The notes under the pieces: model-generated
What the model saw: the letters and a program-made list of their open reading frames with translations, nothing else
Databases searched by the model: none
What the model was told of the DNA's origin: nothing
NCBI GenBank assembly: GCA_945903465.1
Contig: CAMDOF010000027.1
Coordinates: 1 to 60,612 of the forward strand
Direction: 5' to 3'
From: Opitutus sp. GAS368
GTDB taxonomy: Bacteria > Verrucomicrobiota > Verrucomicrobiia > Opitutales > Opitutaceae
DNA: 60,612 bases
Translations under genes and position numbers: made by a program
In this document: positions 17,942-27,183 of the stretch, in pieces
Numbering within the stretch: position 1 is the stretch's first letter
Layout: each line of letters begins with the position of its first letter

Positions 17942-18431
17942 GTGCCATTCCTGTCCTGGGCGGTGGCGCGCCGGGGGTTCTGGGGGCGCAGGTAATCGAA
18001 TGATTCGCAGAGGAAGCCAGCCGAGCCGACCGCGGGGTCGCAGATGGTTTCGTCGAGCCGGGGCGCGGTGACGGCGATGATGGCGCGAATGGCGGGCGCG
18101 GGGTGTAATACTCGCCGCCTTTGCGCCCGGCGTTGCCCATGTTTTTGATCCTGGCTTCGTAGAGGTGCGAGAGCGCTGACGGCAGAGTTCGTGCTTCTCG
18201 GTCTGGGACGCAAAGCGGAGTTCGTCGATGTGGTCGATGATCTCGCGCAGGTTGTAGCCGCTCTGGATGCGGTTCTTTATCTCGCCGAAGATTTCACCGA
18301 TCTTGTATCAATGGTGTTAGGGCCGGGCCTTGGCCTTGGCCTTGAACCCTTGGAGATACGGAAAGAGCTTCTGGTTGACGAAGGCGATGAGGTCGTCGCC
18401 GGTCTGCGCGGTGTTGTGGTCGATCCGGCGC

Positions 18432-18456
18432 GCTTGCCCTGAGCCGGTCGAAGGGG
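18432..18456. repeat. Short dispersed-type repeat inserted in hsdM
   Basis: The stretch TTGCCCTGAGCCGGTCGAAG resembles the TTCGACAGGCTCAGGG-type motif seen scattered in many bacterial genomes. It adds residues STGSGQA to the HsdM reading after WEAWAAP, where intact HsdM proteins have a shorter linker. The insertion keeps the frame, so it may have been tolerated before the gene died. Confidence 0.5.
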
Positions 18457-18592
18457 CGGCCCACGCTTCCCAGCGGTAAGGCTGGTCGAGGATGTGGGTG
18501 TATTTCTTGCCGTCGAGGACGGCTTCGGTGGCCTTGTCGTGTTCGAGGGCGTCGAGGTATTTCAGGAAGAGCCGCCACAAAGTCTGCTCGGT

Positions 18593-18628
18593 GTAGCCGA
18601 GTTCACTGGTTTAGCCGAGTTCACTGGT
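18593..18628. repeat. 18-bp tandem duplication with nonsense change
   Basis: Positions 18593-18610 and 18611-18628 are copies differing only in the first base. On the hsdM strand both encode TSELG plus a sixth codon; that codon is TAC (Tyr) in the downstream copy and TAA (stop) in the upstream copy. The gene therefore stops after about 25 codons. Confidence 0.85.
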
Positions 18629-18685
18629 GCAGCCGGCGTCCTTGCAGAGGACGTCGTCGATGTTTTTGCAGGCGTGTTCGAACAT

Positions 18686-19297
18686 GTAATGGTGGTGGGC
18701 AAACCCAGCGGCGAAAGACGAGCAGGGAAAGCCAGCGTCAAGCCCACAGCCTCCGCGCGCAACGCTCGTTGGCGTCATCTCCTGGAAATACGCCCGCTGC
18801 TCGCTGCCTTGACGTATTCGCGGGCTCACATCACGTCTTACCCGCCCCAAAACTCTCAGCCGCAACACCGGCCCATCGCTCAACCCCGAGTCATCAATGA
18901 TCACACCCCCATGCACTCCCTAATTCGCTCCGCTCTCCTGCTCGCGCATGCTGTGCCCTCGTCGCCTGTTCCCCAACGCCGCCAATTTTCCCAACCCACT
19001 TCGCCCGCCGCGTCTCGTCACACTCCACCGCCAGGCACTCCCTCCTTCGCTCCGTTTTGCTCCCCGCCCCGCTTTGCTCCTCGCCCCGCTCCCGCGGCTC
19101 TTACTCGTCCACAATTAAAACCGCCGCGCTGCTTTCAATACCTTCGAAGTGAAGGCCGATTTCAGCACCGGCGACGCTCTCTGGCTCCCTTCATCGAAAT
19201 TTACCCATCAGCCATCCGGGGCGGCTGGACCCTGCCATCAAAAAATTAGCGTTAAAAAGCATGCGGGAGACGGAGATACTTCGGGTTGCCCCCTATT
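18686..19297. other. Gene-poor stretch with possible receptor-gene relic
   Basis: No intact gene is recognised. Near 18911 a plus-strand ATG starts MHSLIRSALLLAHAVPSS, which looks like a signal peptide but runs into proline-rich low-quality sequence. At 19131-19190 another frame reads AFNTFEVKADFSTGD, similar to the FQVKADADNNY start of the broken TonB-receptor-type gene at 25.9 kb. Together they suggest the N-terminal ruin of another such receptor, but this is weak. Confidence 0.35.
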
Positions 19298-19831
19298 ATG
19301 TCGCCCGCCGAGACCAAATTGCATTGCCGCTTCCTGCGTCTTTTCACGACACACGAGGAGTCGGTGAGGGCGTTTGTGCGGCGCTTGGTGCCGACGCGGG
19401 CGGATGCGGATGACGTCATGCAGGAAGTATCCATCGTGCTGTGGAAAAAATTCGGCTCGTTTCACGAGGGCGCGGATTTTCGCGCCTGGGCCTTTGGCGT
19501 GGCGCGGTTTGAAGTCCTGGGCTGGCTGCGAGACAAAGGCCGCGACCGGCTCGTCCTCGACGAGGGTGTGGCCCTGAAGATCGCCCAAGAGGCGGAGGTC
19601 TTGGAGCCGGCTCTCTCCCGCCAACGCGAGGCGCTGGAACGTTGCCTGGTGCGGGTGCCGGAGCCGCAACGCTCACTCCTCATGCGTGCCTATCAGCCCG
19701 AGGCTCGTATCCAGGAGGTGGCGGCGGCCAGCGGACGCAGCGTCCCGGGTTTTTACCAATGGCTGCATCGCATGCGAAAGACCCTGCTGGACTGCATCCA
19801 CGCCACCCTCGCACGGGAGGCTTCGCCGTGA
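19298..19831 (+). CDS. ECF-type RNA polymerase sigma factor
   Basis: A 177-residue sigma-70 family protein. The ATG at 19298 is preferred over an in-frame TTG at 19286. Region 2 covers about 12-80 ([50 protein letters not shown]) and region 4 about 110-165 ([20 protein letters not shown], with a helix-turn-helix in [24 protein letters not shown]). It resembles the ECF group widespread in Planctomycetes and Verrucomicrobia. The stop overlaps the GTG of the FecR-type gene by four bases (GTGA), typical of sigma/anti-sigma pairs. It probably controls this locus and itself. Confidence 0.9.
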   Translation: MSPAETKLHCRFLRLFTTHEESVRAFVRRLVPTRADADDVMQEVSIVLWKKFGSFHEGADFRAWAFGVARFEVLGWLRDKGRDRLVLDEGVALKIAQEAEVLEPALSRQREALERCLVRVPEPQRSLLMRAYQPEARIQEVAAASGRSVPGFYQWLHRMRKTLLDCIHATLAREASP

Positions 19832-21279
19832 ACGCGGACCTCGAACTTCTTGGCCAGCGCTACCTCGACGGTAGCGTCGATGCGGAGGGCATGTCGCGGC
19901 TGAATGCGATGCTCGCGGCCGATGCGGATACCCGGCGGCGCTTCGCCGAAGTGCTCAACGTGGACTCCGCTCTCGCGACGCAGGCGATGGGCTGGCGCGC
20001 GGAGCCAACGGCCACGCTTCGGCTGCGCGCGACAGCGCGTGGGCGGACGGGATGGGCGACGGCGTTCATCGGCGCCGCGGCAGCCTGCATCGCGTTCGCG
20101 ATCTGGATTTTCAGTTCAAGGGACTTCGCCCGAGTGGAGAATGTCGCCGGAATTCAAGATCTCGCGCCGGGGTCGCACCTGCGCGGCGAACGGCGCGAAC
20201 TGCAGGGCGGCACGCTGGCGCTCGTCACCGCGCACGGCGCCCGCGTGGTGATCGAGGCGCCGGCCGTGTTTCAATTCGAGTCCGCGCAGCGTTTGCGTCT
20301 CATGCGCGGCCGCCTGTCCGCCGAGGTGCCGCCCGCAGCCAAGGGGTTCACCGTCGTCACCCCCTCGGGCGTGGCTGTGGATCTGGGCACGCGTTTCGGC
20401 GTCGATGTGCCGGCCGCGGGCGACGCGGAGGTGCATGTGTTCGCGGGCGAAGTCATCGCCCTTGCCTCGCATGACCGGCGCAGCCTGCGCACGGGCGATG
20501 CGGTGGCGATGACCACGGCCGGCCACGCTGCACGCCAAACGCGTTCCGCCGCCTTCATTCAATCGGACGAGGTGACCGACCTCACCGCCGGCCTTGCCGC
20601 CGGCCAGCGCGCACGCTCGGCCGCCGCGCTCGCGCAACTGCGCAATGATGCGGCCCTCATCGCGCTCCTCGATTTCGAAACCGGCGGTGGAACCGGTGCG
20701 TTTCGAACGGTCCAGGGTCGTTGGCCGGGATCCCACGCCCCGGAGTTTGTGGAGGTGGGCGATCATTTGAAACTCGATCTTGGCGGCGAACACTCGTGGC
20801 CCCGCCTCACGCTGGCCGCTTGGGTCCGACTCGACCGGCTCGATGCCCCTTACCAGTCGTTACTGCACACCGATGGCTGGGCGGCGAGCAATCCCGGCCA
20901 AGTGCACTGGATGGTGAATCGCTTTTCGACCATGCGCCTCGCCCTCAAGGGCAACACCCTCGCCGCCGGCTCGCCGGAACCGGACAGCTTTCCCGATTCA
21001 CGCACGCCCGTGCTCCCAGAGGTCGGACGCTGGGTGCATCTTGCCGTGATCTACGATTCCGAGGCGCGGACGACGCGATTTTTCCTCAACGGCCGTTTCG
21101 ACAGCGAGAGCCGCGAAGCCACCGCACATCCCGCCCGCCTCGGTCCCGCGCAGATCGGCAACTGGAATCGCACTGATCGCAAACTCAGTGGACGCGTCGA
21201 TGAGATGCTGATCCTCGGCCGCGCCATGACCGACGCCGAAATCCGCGCGCTCTTCGAAGCCGGCAATCCCTACCGCTGA
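19828..21279 (+). CDS. FecR-type anti-sigma protein with C-terminal LamG-like domain
   Basis: The GTG at 19828, overlapping the sigma-factor stop, gives 484 residues. An N-terminal cytoplasmic part (1-70, [22 protein letters not shown]) resembles anti-sigma domains; one membrane helix (about 77-96) follows; then a periplasmic FecR domain (about 105-235, with [39 protein letters not shown] and VFAGEV) and a concanavalin/LamG-like domain (about 280-475, [45 protein letters not shown]). The extracytoplasmic lectin-like part suggests carbohydrate or surface sensing transmitted to the sigma factor. The family is known in PVC bacteria; the ligand is unknown. Confidence 0.88.
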   Translation: MNADLELLGQRYLDGSVDAEGMSRLNAMLAADADTRRRFAEVLNVDSALATQAMGWRAEPTATLRLRATARGRTGWATAFIGAAAACIAFAIWIFSSRDFARVENVAGIQDLAPGSHLRGERRELQGGTLALVTAHGARVVIEAPAVFQFESAQRLRLMRGRLSAEVPPAAKGFTVVTPSGVAVDLGTRFGVDVPAAGDAEVHVFAGEVIALASHDRRSLRTGDAVAMTTAGHAARQTRSAAFIQSDEVTDLTAGLAAGQRARSAAALAQLRNDAALIALLDFETGGGTGAFRTVQGRWPGSHAPEFVEVGDHLKLDLGGEHSWPRLTLAAWVRLDRLDAPYQSLLHTDGWAASNPGQVHWMVNRFSTMRLALKGNTLAAGSPEPDSFPDSRTPVLPEVGRWVHLAVIYDSEARTTRFFLNGRFDSESREATAHPARLGPAQIGNWNRTDRKLSGRVDEMLILGRAMTDAEIRALFEAGNPYR

Positions 21280-21287
21280 AAAACCTC

Positions 21288-23999
21288 ATGCGCCTGCTTA
21301 CTCTGCTCATCGCGCTCCCCGCCGCCGCCGCACCGGTGGATTTCGTCCACGACGTGCGCCCAATCCTCGATCGACACTGCATCGAGTGCCACGGCGAAAA
21401 GAAGCAGAAGTCCGGGCTGCGCCTCGACGTCAAGGCGGCGGCGTTCAAGGGCGGCGACGGCGAAGGGCCGGCCATCGTCGCGGGCAACGCGAGGGAAAGC
21501 CCGCTCATCCGCTTCGTGACGAGCGCGGATCCGGAGCAACGGATGCCGCCCAAGGGCGACGGCCTGCCACCGGCGGAAATTGCGACGCTCACGCGCTGGA
21601 TCGACGAAGGCGCGGCGTGGCCGGACGGTGTCGACCGCGTAAAATTCGCCGACCCCCGCGAGCATTGGTCGTTCAAGCCGCTCGCGGTGCCGCCGGGCCG
21701 ACACTCGATCGATACTTTCATCGCGGCCAAGCTCCGCGAACACGGACTCACGCGGTCGCCTCCCGCCGCTCGCGCGACGTGGCTCCGCCGCGTGACCCTC
21801 GATCTCACCGGGCTGCCGCCGACGCCGGCGGAGATTGAAGGCAAGCACGAGACGGACGAGCAGGTCGTCGATCGTCTGCTCGCCTCGCCGCGCTACGGCG
21901 AACGATGGGCGCAGCACTGGCTCGACGTGGTGCGCTACGCGGATACGCACGGCTTCGAAGTAAACACCGAGCGGCCCAACGCGTGGCCCTACCGCGACTA
22001 CGTCATCCGCGCGATTAACGCGGACACGCCCTACGATCTCTTCATCAAGGAACAGATCGCCGGCGATGCGCTCGGGCAGGACGCGGCGACCGGCTTTCTC
22101 GTCACCGCCTCCGTGCTGCTGCCGGGCCAGATTGGGAAGGACGAACCCTCGAAGCGCCTCGCCCGGCAGGATGCAATCGACGAGATCGTGGTGAACATCA
22201 GTCAGACCTTTCTCGGGCTGAGCGTCGGCTGCGCGCGGTGCCACGATCACAAGTTCGATCCGATCAGCGCGAAGGACTACTACTCGATGCAGGCCTTCGT
22301 CGCGGGCGTGGCCTATGGGGACCGCGATGTCCACACGCCGGAGGCGGACGCGAAGCGCGCGGAGGCGAAACGCGTGCGCGCCGAGATCGCGGACCTTGAC
22401 CGGCAGCTCGCCCGCTTCGTCCCGCTCGCCCGGACGGGCGCGACGCGGCCGGCGGTGGACGCGCGGATGAACACAGACCGCTTCGCGCCGGTGAAGGCGA
22501 AGCGCCTGCGCTTCACCATCCGCGCGACCAACGGTCTGGAGCCGTGCCTCGATGAGCTGGAAGTCTTCGACACGGCGGGCGCAAACATCGCGCTCGCTCA
22601 GGCGGGAACGGTGCCGTCGTCTTCGGGCGACATCATCGTCGCTGACCGGCACGAATTGCGGCTCATCAACGACGGGCACTACGGTAACTCCCATAGCTGG
22701 ATGTCGAATGAGAAGGGCGCGGGCTGGGTCGCACTGGAATTTCCTCAGGAGTACGAGATCGAGCGCGTGGCGTGGGGGCGCGATCGCGAAGGCCAGTTCA
22801 AGGACCGGCTGGCGACGAGTTATGTCATCGAAATCGCCGACGCCTCCGGCGAATGGCGCACGGTCGCGGACTCCTCTGACCGCGCGGCGGCCAAGGCGGG
22901 TGACACCAAGCCGACGGCGTTCTCGACCAAAGGCCTCCCACCAACGGAGGCGAAGGCCGCGGCGCAACTGCTCGCCGCGAAGAAATCGACCGAGCAGAAA
23001 CTGGCGGCGGCGGAAGAAGGGACCAAGGCGTTTGCGGGGACATTTCGCACGCCGGAAAAGATTCGGCTGCTGGCCCGGGGTGATCCGGAGCAGCCGAAGG
23101 AGGAAGTGCCGCCCGCCGTGCTGAGCGTGCTCGGCGAGCTGACGCTGCCAAACGAGAGCGACGATCCGCAACGGCGCCGGGCGCTGGCGGACTGGATCGC
23201 CGACGCAAAGAATCCGCTCACGGCGCGCGTGATGGTGAACCGGATCTGGCAGGGACATTTCGGCGTCGGCCTCGTGGAGACGGCGAGCGACTTCGGGCGG
23301 AGCGGAGTGAAGCCGACCCACCCCGAGCTCCTCGATTGGCTGGCAGCCGAGTTCATCCGCTCGGGTTGGAGCACGAAGCACCTGCACCGGCTCATCGTGC
23401 TCTCGGCGGCCTATCGGCAGGACGCGCGGCACAACGCCGCCTCGGCGGAGCGGGACGCGGAGGCGCGGTTGCTGTGGCGGTTTCCCTCTCGGCGGCTGGA
23501 CGCGGAGACGATCCGCGATGCGATGTTGGCGGTGAGCGGGACGTTGAACGAGAAAATGTATGGCCGCGGCTTCGATCTCTTCGACAAACGCGGCGGCCTC
23601 ACCGGCTTCAAGCCAGTCGAATCGTTCTCGGGCGACGGGCTGCGGCGCATGATCTACGCGCACAAGGTTCGACGCGAGCGCGAGGCGGTGTTCGGCGCAT
23701 TCGACTGTCCCGACGCTGGGCAGAGCACCGCACGCCGGCGCGAATCGACGACGCCGATTCAGGCACTGAATCTCTTCAACAGCCGCTTCACGCTCGCGCA
23801 GGCCGAGGCGTTTGCCGCCCGGGTGCAGCGCGAAGCCGGCGCCGATGCCCCGCGGCAAATCCGCCGCGCCTATCAGCTGGCGCTCGGCCGCGAACCGGAT
23901 GCGACCGAAATCGCCGATGCGCTGCCCGCCGTCCAGTCGCACGGACTCGCGCCGCTCTGCCGCGCGATTTTCAACAGCAACGAATTCCTCCTGCCATGA
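21288..23999 (+). CDS. PSCyt1/DUF1549/DUF1553 cytochrome-type exported protein
   Basis: A 903-residue protein with a short signal peptide (about 1-15). A planctomycete-type cytochrome c domain (about 18-112) has the heme motif C31-I-E-C-H35 and MPP near 86. DUF1549 (about 140-345) includes [34 protein letters not shown] and a second C315-A-R-C-H319. A discoidin-like insertion (about 400-545) follows, then DUF1553 (about 620-890; [30 protein letters not shown]). Such proteins are abundant in Planctomycetes and Verrucomicrobia, paired with DUF1501 proteins. Their reaction is not established; breakdown of complex polymers is often suggested. It begins 8 bp after the FecR gene and overlaps the DUF1501 gene by ATGA. 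Confidence 0.92.
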   Translation: MRLLTLLIALPAAAAPVDFVHDVRPILDRHCIECHGEKKQKSGLRLDVKAAAFKGGDGEGPAIVAGNARESPLIRFVTSADPEQRMPPKGDGLPPAEIATLTRWIDEGAAWPDGVDRVKFADPREHWSFKPLAVPPGRHSIDTFIAAKLREHGLTRSPPAARATWLRRVTLDLTGLPPTPAEIEGKHETDEQVVDRLLASPRYGERWAQHWLDVVRYADTHGFEVNTERPNAWPYRDYVIRAINADTPYDLFIKEQIAGDALGQDAATGFLVTASVLLPGQIGKDEPSKRLARQDAIDEIVVNISQTFLGLSVGCARCHDHKFDPISAKDYYSMQAFVAGVAYGDRDVHTPEADAKRAEAKRVRAEIADLDRQLARFVPLARTGATRPAVDARMNTDRFAPVKAKRLRFTIRATNGLEPCLDELEVFDTAGANIALAQAGTVPSSSGDIIVADRHELRLINDGHYGNSHSWMSNEKGAGWVALEFPQEYEIERVAWGRDREGQFKDRLATSYVIEIADASGEWRTVADSSDRAAAKAGDTKPTAFSTKGLPPTEAKAAAQLLAAKKSTEQKLAAAEEGTKAFAGTFRTPEKIRLLARGDPEQPKEEVPPAVLSVLGELTLPNESDDPQRRRALADWIADAKNPLTARVMVNRIWQGHFGVGLVETASDFGRSGVKPTHPELLDWLAAEFIRSGWSTKHLHRLIVLSAAYRQDARHNAASAERDAEARLLWRFPSRRLDAETIRDAMLAVSGTLNEKMYGRGFDLFDKRGGLTGFKPVESFSGDGLRRMIYAHKVRREREAVFGAFDCPDAGQSTARRRESTTPIQALNLFNSRFTLAQAEAFAARVQREAGADAPRQIRRAYQLALGREPDATEIADALPAVQSHGLAPLCRAIFNSNEFLLP

Positions 24000-25441
24000 A
24001 TCGCTTCCCCCCGCACCCGCTGCTCGACCGCCGCCAGTTCCTCTCCAACTCCGCGACGGCGCTCGGCTCGATCGCCCTCGCCAGCATGCTGGGGCGCGAC
24101 GGCCTGCTCGCGGCGCCTGCGATCGATCCGGCGCGGCCCTACGCCCCGCGGCCGCCGCACTTCCCCGCAAAGGCAAAGAACGTCGTCGTCATCTTCTGCG
24201 CCGGCGCGGTCAGCCAGCTCGAGACGTGGGACTACAAGCCGGAGCTGATCAAGTGGGATGGCAAGCCGCTGCCGGGCGGACCCGCCGTGACGTTTCAAGG
24301 TCCCGCGGGGGATCTCGCGCGACCACAGTATGCGTTTCGCCCACGCGGCCGTTCGGGAAAAATGGTCAGCGACCTGATCCCGCACCTCGCGGAGTTGACG
24401 GACGACCTCGCGTTCGTGCATTCGCTCACGAGCAAGTCGAACACCCACGGCCCGGCGGAGAATTTTCTCTCGACCGGCTTCGTGCTCGACGGTTTCCCGT
24501 CGCTCGGCTCGTGGGTGACCTATGCGCTCGGCAGCGAGAGCCGGGATCTTCCCGCGTATGTCTCGCTCCCCGATCCACGCGGCGTGCCCCAAAACGGCTC
24601 GAACAACTGGGGCCCCGGCTTTCTCCCGGCGACGTTTCAGGGCACGACGATGAGTTCAAAGGACCCGGTGCGCCATCTCGCGGCCCAGGGGATTTCGGCT
24701 GATGCGGATCGCGCGGCGCGCGCGCTTCTCGGGAAGATGAACGAGCGCCATTTAGCCGCCAACCCCGGCGACGGCAAACTCGCCGCGCGCATCGCCAGCT
24801 ACGAACTGGCGGCACGCATGCAGCTCAGTGTTCCTGCCATCAGCGACCTCAGCACTGAGCCCGCGCACATCCTGAAGATGTATGGCGCCGACGACGTGCA
24901 GAACCCAAACAAGGCCGCGTTTGCTAAAAATTGCATCCTCGCCCGCCGGCTCATCGAGAAGGGCGTGCGTTTCGTGCAGCTGTTCAACGGCGCGTATGCC
25001 AGCGGCGGCGCGTTGAACTGGGACGGACATAACAAGCTCAAGGAACAATACGACATCCACGCGCAGGTCCTCGATCAGCCTGCCGCCGCGCTCATCCGCG
25101 ACCTGAAGCAGCGCGGCCTGCTGCAAGACACGCTGGTCGTCTGGTGCACAGAATTCGGTCGCATGCCTTTTTTTCAAAAGGGAGCCAAGGGTCGCGATCA
25201 CAACCCGGACGGCTTCACCTGCTGGATGACCGGTGCCGGGATAAAGCCGGGCGTGAGCCACGGCGCGACCGACGACCTCGGCCAAAAGGCCGTGAAAGAC
25301 ATTCACCCGCTCTACGATTTCAACGCCACCATCCTGCACCTGCTCGGTGTCGATCACGAACGGCTCACCTTCGAGCACAACGGCGTCCAGCGCCGCCTCA
25401 CCAACGTCGAGGGCCACGTCATCCGCGACGTGCTGGCCTGA
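23996..25441 (+). CDS. DUF1501 protein with Tat-like signal
   Basis: The ATG at 23996 overlaps the DUF1549/DUF1553 stop, giving 481 residues. The N-terminus ([20 protein letters not shown]) is a Tat-type signal with a twin arginine. The rest follows DUF1501, an alkaline-phosphatase/sulfatase-superfamily-like fold: [107 protein letters not shown] and [16 protein letters not shown]. It is exported to the periplasm as a folded protein and is the standard partner of the preceding gene. The catalytic activity of the family is unproven. Confidence 0.92.
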   Translation: MNRFPPHPLLDRRQFLSNSATALGSIALASMLGRDGLLAAPAIDPARPYAPRPPHFPAKAKNVVVIFCAGAVSQLETWDYKPELIKWDGKPLPGGPAVTFQGPAGDLARPQYAFRPRGRSGKMVSDLIPHLAELTDDLAFVHSLTSKSNTHGPAENFLSTGFVLDGFPSLGSWVTYALGSESRDLPAYVSLPDPRGVPQNGSNNWGPGFLPATFQGTTMSSKDPVRHLAAQGISADADRAARALLGKMNERHLAANPGDGKLAARIASYELAARMQLSVPAISDLSTEPAHILKMYGADDVQNPNKAAFAKNCILARRLIEKGVRFVQLFNGAYASGGALNWDGHNKLKEQYDIHAQVLDQPAAALIRDLKQRGLLQDTLVVWCTEFGRMPFFQKGAKGRDHNPDGFTCWMTGAGIKPGVSHGATDDLGQKAVKDIHPLYDFNATILHLLGVDHERLTFEHNGVQRRLTNVEGHVIRDVLA

Positions 25442-25477
25442 CGATTGCCCCGCTTCTCGCCTGCGCCGCTACCCCGA

Positions 25478-25660
25478 CCCGCGCACCGGGCACCTGCGCG
25501 CCGGACACCCGCGCACCGGACACCCGCGCACCGGACACCCGCGCACCGGACACCCACGCGCCGGACACCCGCGCACCGGGCACCCGCGCGCCGAGCATCC
25601 GCGCACTGGACACCCGCGCGCTGGACACCCGCGCGCCGATCCCCGCGCGCCGATCCCCGC
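25478..25660. repeat. 15-bp minisatellite, about 12 units
   Basis: Units close to CGCGCACCGGACACC are repeated head to tail with point variants (CGG/CTG, GGA/GGG, GACAC/GAGCA). There are no unique spacers and the period is exactly 15 bp, so it is a minisatellite and not a CRISPR. All frames stay open through it and give pentapeptide repeats, but no gene uses it convincingly. It lies between the DUF1501 stop and the broken receptor gene. Confidence 0.85.
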
Positions 25661-25751
25661 GGTCAATCCCACCCTCAACGCAGCTCCGCGTCGTTGGCCG
25701 GGTGAATTCGCATTGCGGAGAGGGAGCCTCCGTTTTCCCATCCCGAAATCC

Positions 25752-27166
25752 ATAAAACCTTACCCCACACGCCAGCGACTCGCCATCTTCCTCACGCTTG
25801 CGGCCATGACCGCTTCTGCGCAAGTCGCCTCGCCCGCGCCTGCGAGTGCCGCCACGAAAAAAAATCCGACACGCACATCACCCTTACCCCCTTTCAAGTG
25901 AAGGCCGATGCCGATAACAACTACCGCGCCCTCCCTGCCAACTCGCACGCGCAATTCGACGCCGCCCTCAAAAACGTCCCGAACCCGGCCGATATCTTTA
26001 CCGAAGATTTTATTCGCGATGTCGGCGTCACGAATCTCGAGGAGCTAATGCTGAACGACGGCGCCGTCGGGGGCACCGTCATGTCGAACCCCGAATCGGA
26101 CGCCCTCAGCCAGCAACGGGGCGACCGCGTGCGTAACCAGACGATGGGCGTCCGCGGCGTCGCCCTCCGCGCGCCTCGCCGCGACGGTTTCGCCGGCACG
26201 TTCGGCACCGGCATCGGCATGAACCACCTCTTCGACATCGAAAGCGCCGATGTCGTGCGCGGCCCGCAAGGCCACCTCGACGGCACCGTCGGCACCAGCG
26301 CCACCAGCGGCACCAGCGCCACCATCGCCTCCAGCGGCACCGTCGCCATTGTGTCCAAGCGTGCCACCTTCAACCGCAACTCCGGCCGCACCGATTTTCA
26401 CATCGATCAATACGGCTCGAAACCACTCCTCTTCGACTGCCAGTGGGCCAACGAAAACGTCGCCGTGCGCGTGGCCCTCCTCAACGACCACCCACTCGAC
26501 CGCCCCGTCTTCATCGGTTACGAAATCATGGGTTTCTGCAGCCAGGTCGCTTTCCGCGTCGCCCCGCTCCGCACGATCGTTCGCGTGATTGCCGGCCAAA
26601 CTGAAAATACCCGCGTCCTGAACTCGCATCAGGAAAACCTCGCGTTCACCAGCACCGCGACCGACCCGCGCCACAACATCGGCCTCGCCTACCTCCTCCG
26701 CAATGCCATCGCCGGCGCCAAGGACCCCGTCACCGGTCGACCCTACCCCCGCGGTGCCATCGCCAACGGCACCCTCACCTGGGACAATCTCAACTCTTGG
26801 GCCGGCACCGCGGCCTCCGAATACGTTACCAACAAAGACTTCATCGGCACCACCGAGACCGTCTGGACGCCGGGCCTCGCGACTCCGTTTTCACTTCTTT
26901 ATAATGATGCGCCCACCGACCGCGCCAACGGCGGTCTCGCCAATCTGAGCGCCCCGCTGCTCAACGGCCATCCGCGCAACGTCTGGGCCAATGGCGGCAC
27001 CCTCGCCGACACCGAGCCGCCCACCCCCGCCGGTTGGACCACCCGCGGCGCCGCCCTGCGCCCGCGCGGCGGCGACTACGCCTCGCCCGCGCGCCAGACC
27101 CGCCCTGCCTCCTTCGCCGACAAAACCCCCATCAGCTTCAGCCTCACGACGACGCTGAAACTGTAA
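25752..27166 (+). pseudogene. TonB-dependent receptor-type gene, frameshifted and shortened
   Basis: A signal-peptide frame (KPYPTRQRLAIFLTLAAMTA, ending SAATKK) is interrupted at a run of eight A (25857-25864). One extra A would join it to the frame giving SDTHITLTPFQVKADADNNY and onward. The probable original start at 25752 is now ATA. Next comes a plug-like region (NPADIFTEDFIRDVGVTNLEEL, VRGVALRAPRRDGF, FDIESADVVRGPQG, VAIVSKRATFN) and a few strands (FHIDQYGSKP, NVAVRVALLND), then a Pro/Ala/Thr-rich end. Intact receptors of this type are near 1,000 residues; only about 460 remain, so most of the barrel is missing. Confidence 0.75.
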
Positions 27167-27183
27167 TGCCCGAAAAACTACCG

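Larger units (their letters stand above)
17261..17950. mobile_element. 690-bp non-autonomous element with 13-bp inverted repeats
   Basis: Both ends carry a perfect 13-bp inverted repeat, GAATGGCACTTAA at 17261-17273 and its complement at 17938-17950. Inside are only the C-terminal coding piece of an IS4-type transposase (minus strand, at the left end) and a DUF6788-like gene (plus strand, ending in the right repeat). This resembles mobile insertion cassettes derived from IS4-family elements, which carry a passenger gene and need a transposase in trans. No matching target duplication is seen in the flanks. The right end abuts a decayed hsdM. Confidence 0.65.
17990..18685 (-). pseudogene. hsdM: Type I restriction methyltransferase HsdM, decayed
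   Basis: From an ATG at 18685 the minus strand reads MFEHACKNIDDVLCKDAGC then TSELG and a stop, and continues in frame with LWRLFLKYLDALEHDKATEA, KYTHILDQPYRWEAWAAP, DDLIAFVNQKLFPYLQGFK, IGEIFGEIKNRIQSGYNLRE, IIDHIDELRF, NMGNAGRKGGEYYTPRP and DPAVGSAGFLCESFDYLR. These follow the N-terminal helical domain and SAM motif I of HsdM in order, spread over several frames. Lesions are an 18-bp duplication with a stop (18593-18628), a GC-rich insertion (18432-18456) and at least three indels. Sequence after motif I, including NPPF, is missing. No hsdS or hsdR is present. Confidence 0.88.

Noticed and set aside
17990..18685. Functional restriction-modification system
   Set aside because: Only an N-terminal hsdM ruin with a stop, indels and no NPPF motif is present; no hsdR or hsdS.
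18494..19249. 251-codon plus-strand frame
   Set aside because: Its first third is antisense to the hsdM remnant and the rest is proline- and arginine-rich. Only a possible receptor relic within it was kept as a weak note.
21270..24176. 968-codon open frame on the minus strand
   Set aside because: It lies opposite the DUF1549/DUF1553 gene, is extremely rich in Arg, Ala, Gly and His, and has no motif. It is a codon-bias shadow in GC-rich DNA.
25478..25660. CRISPR array
   Set aside because: The repeats are contiguous with a 15-bp period and no unique spacers; no cas genes occur in the window.
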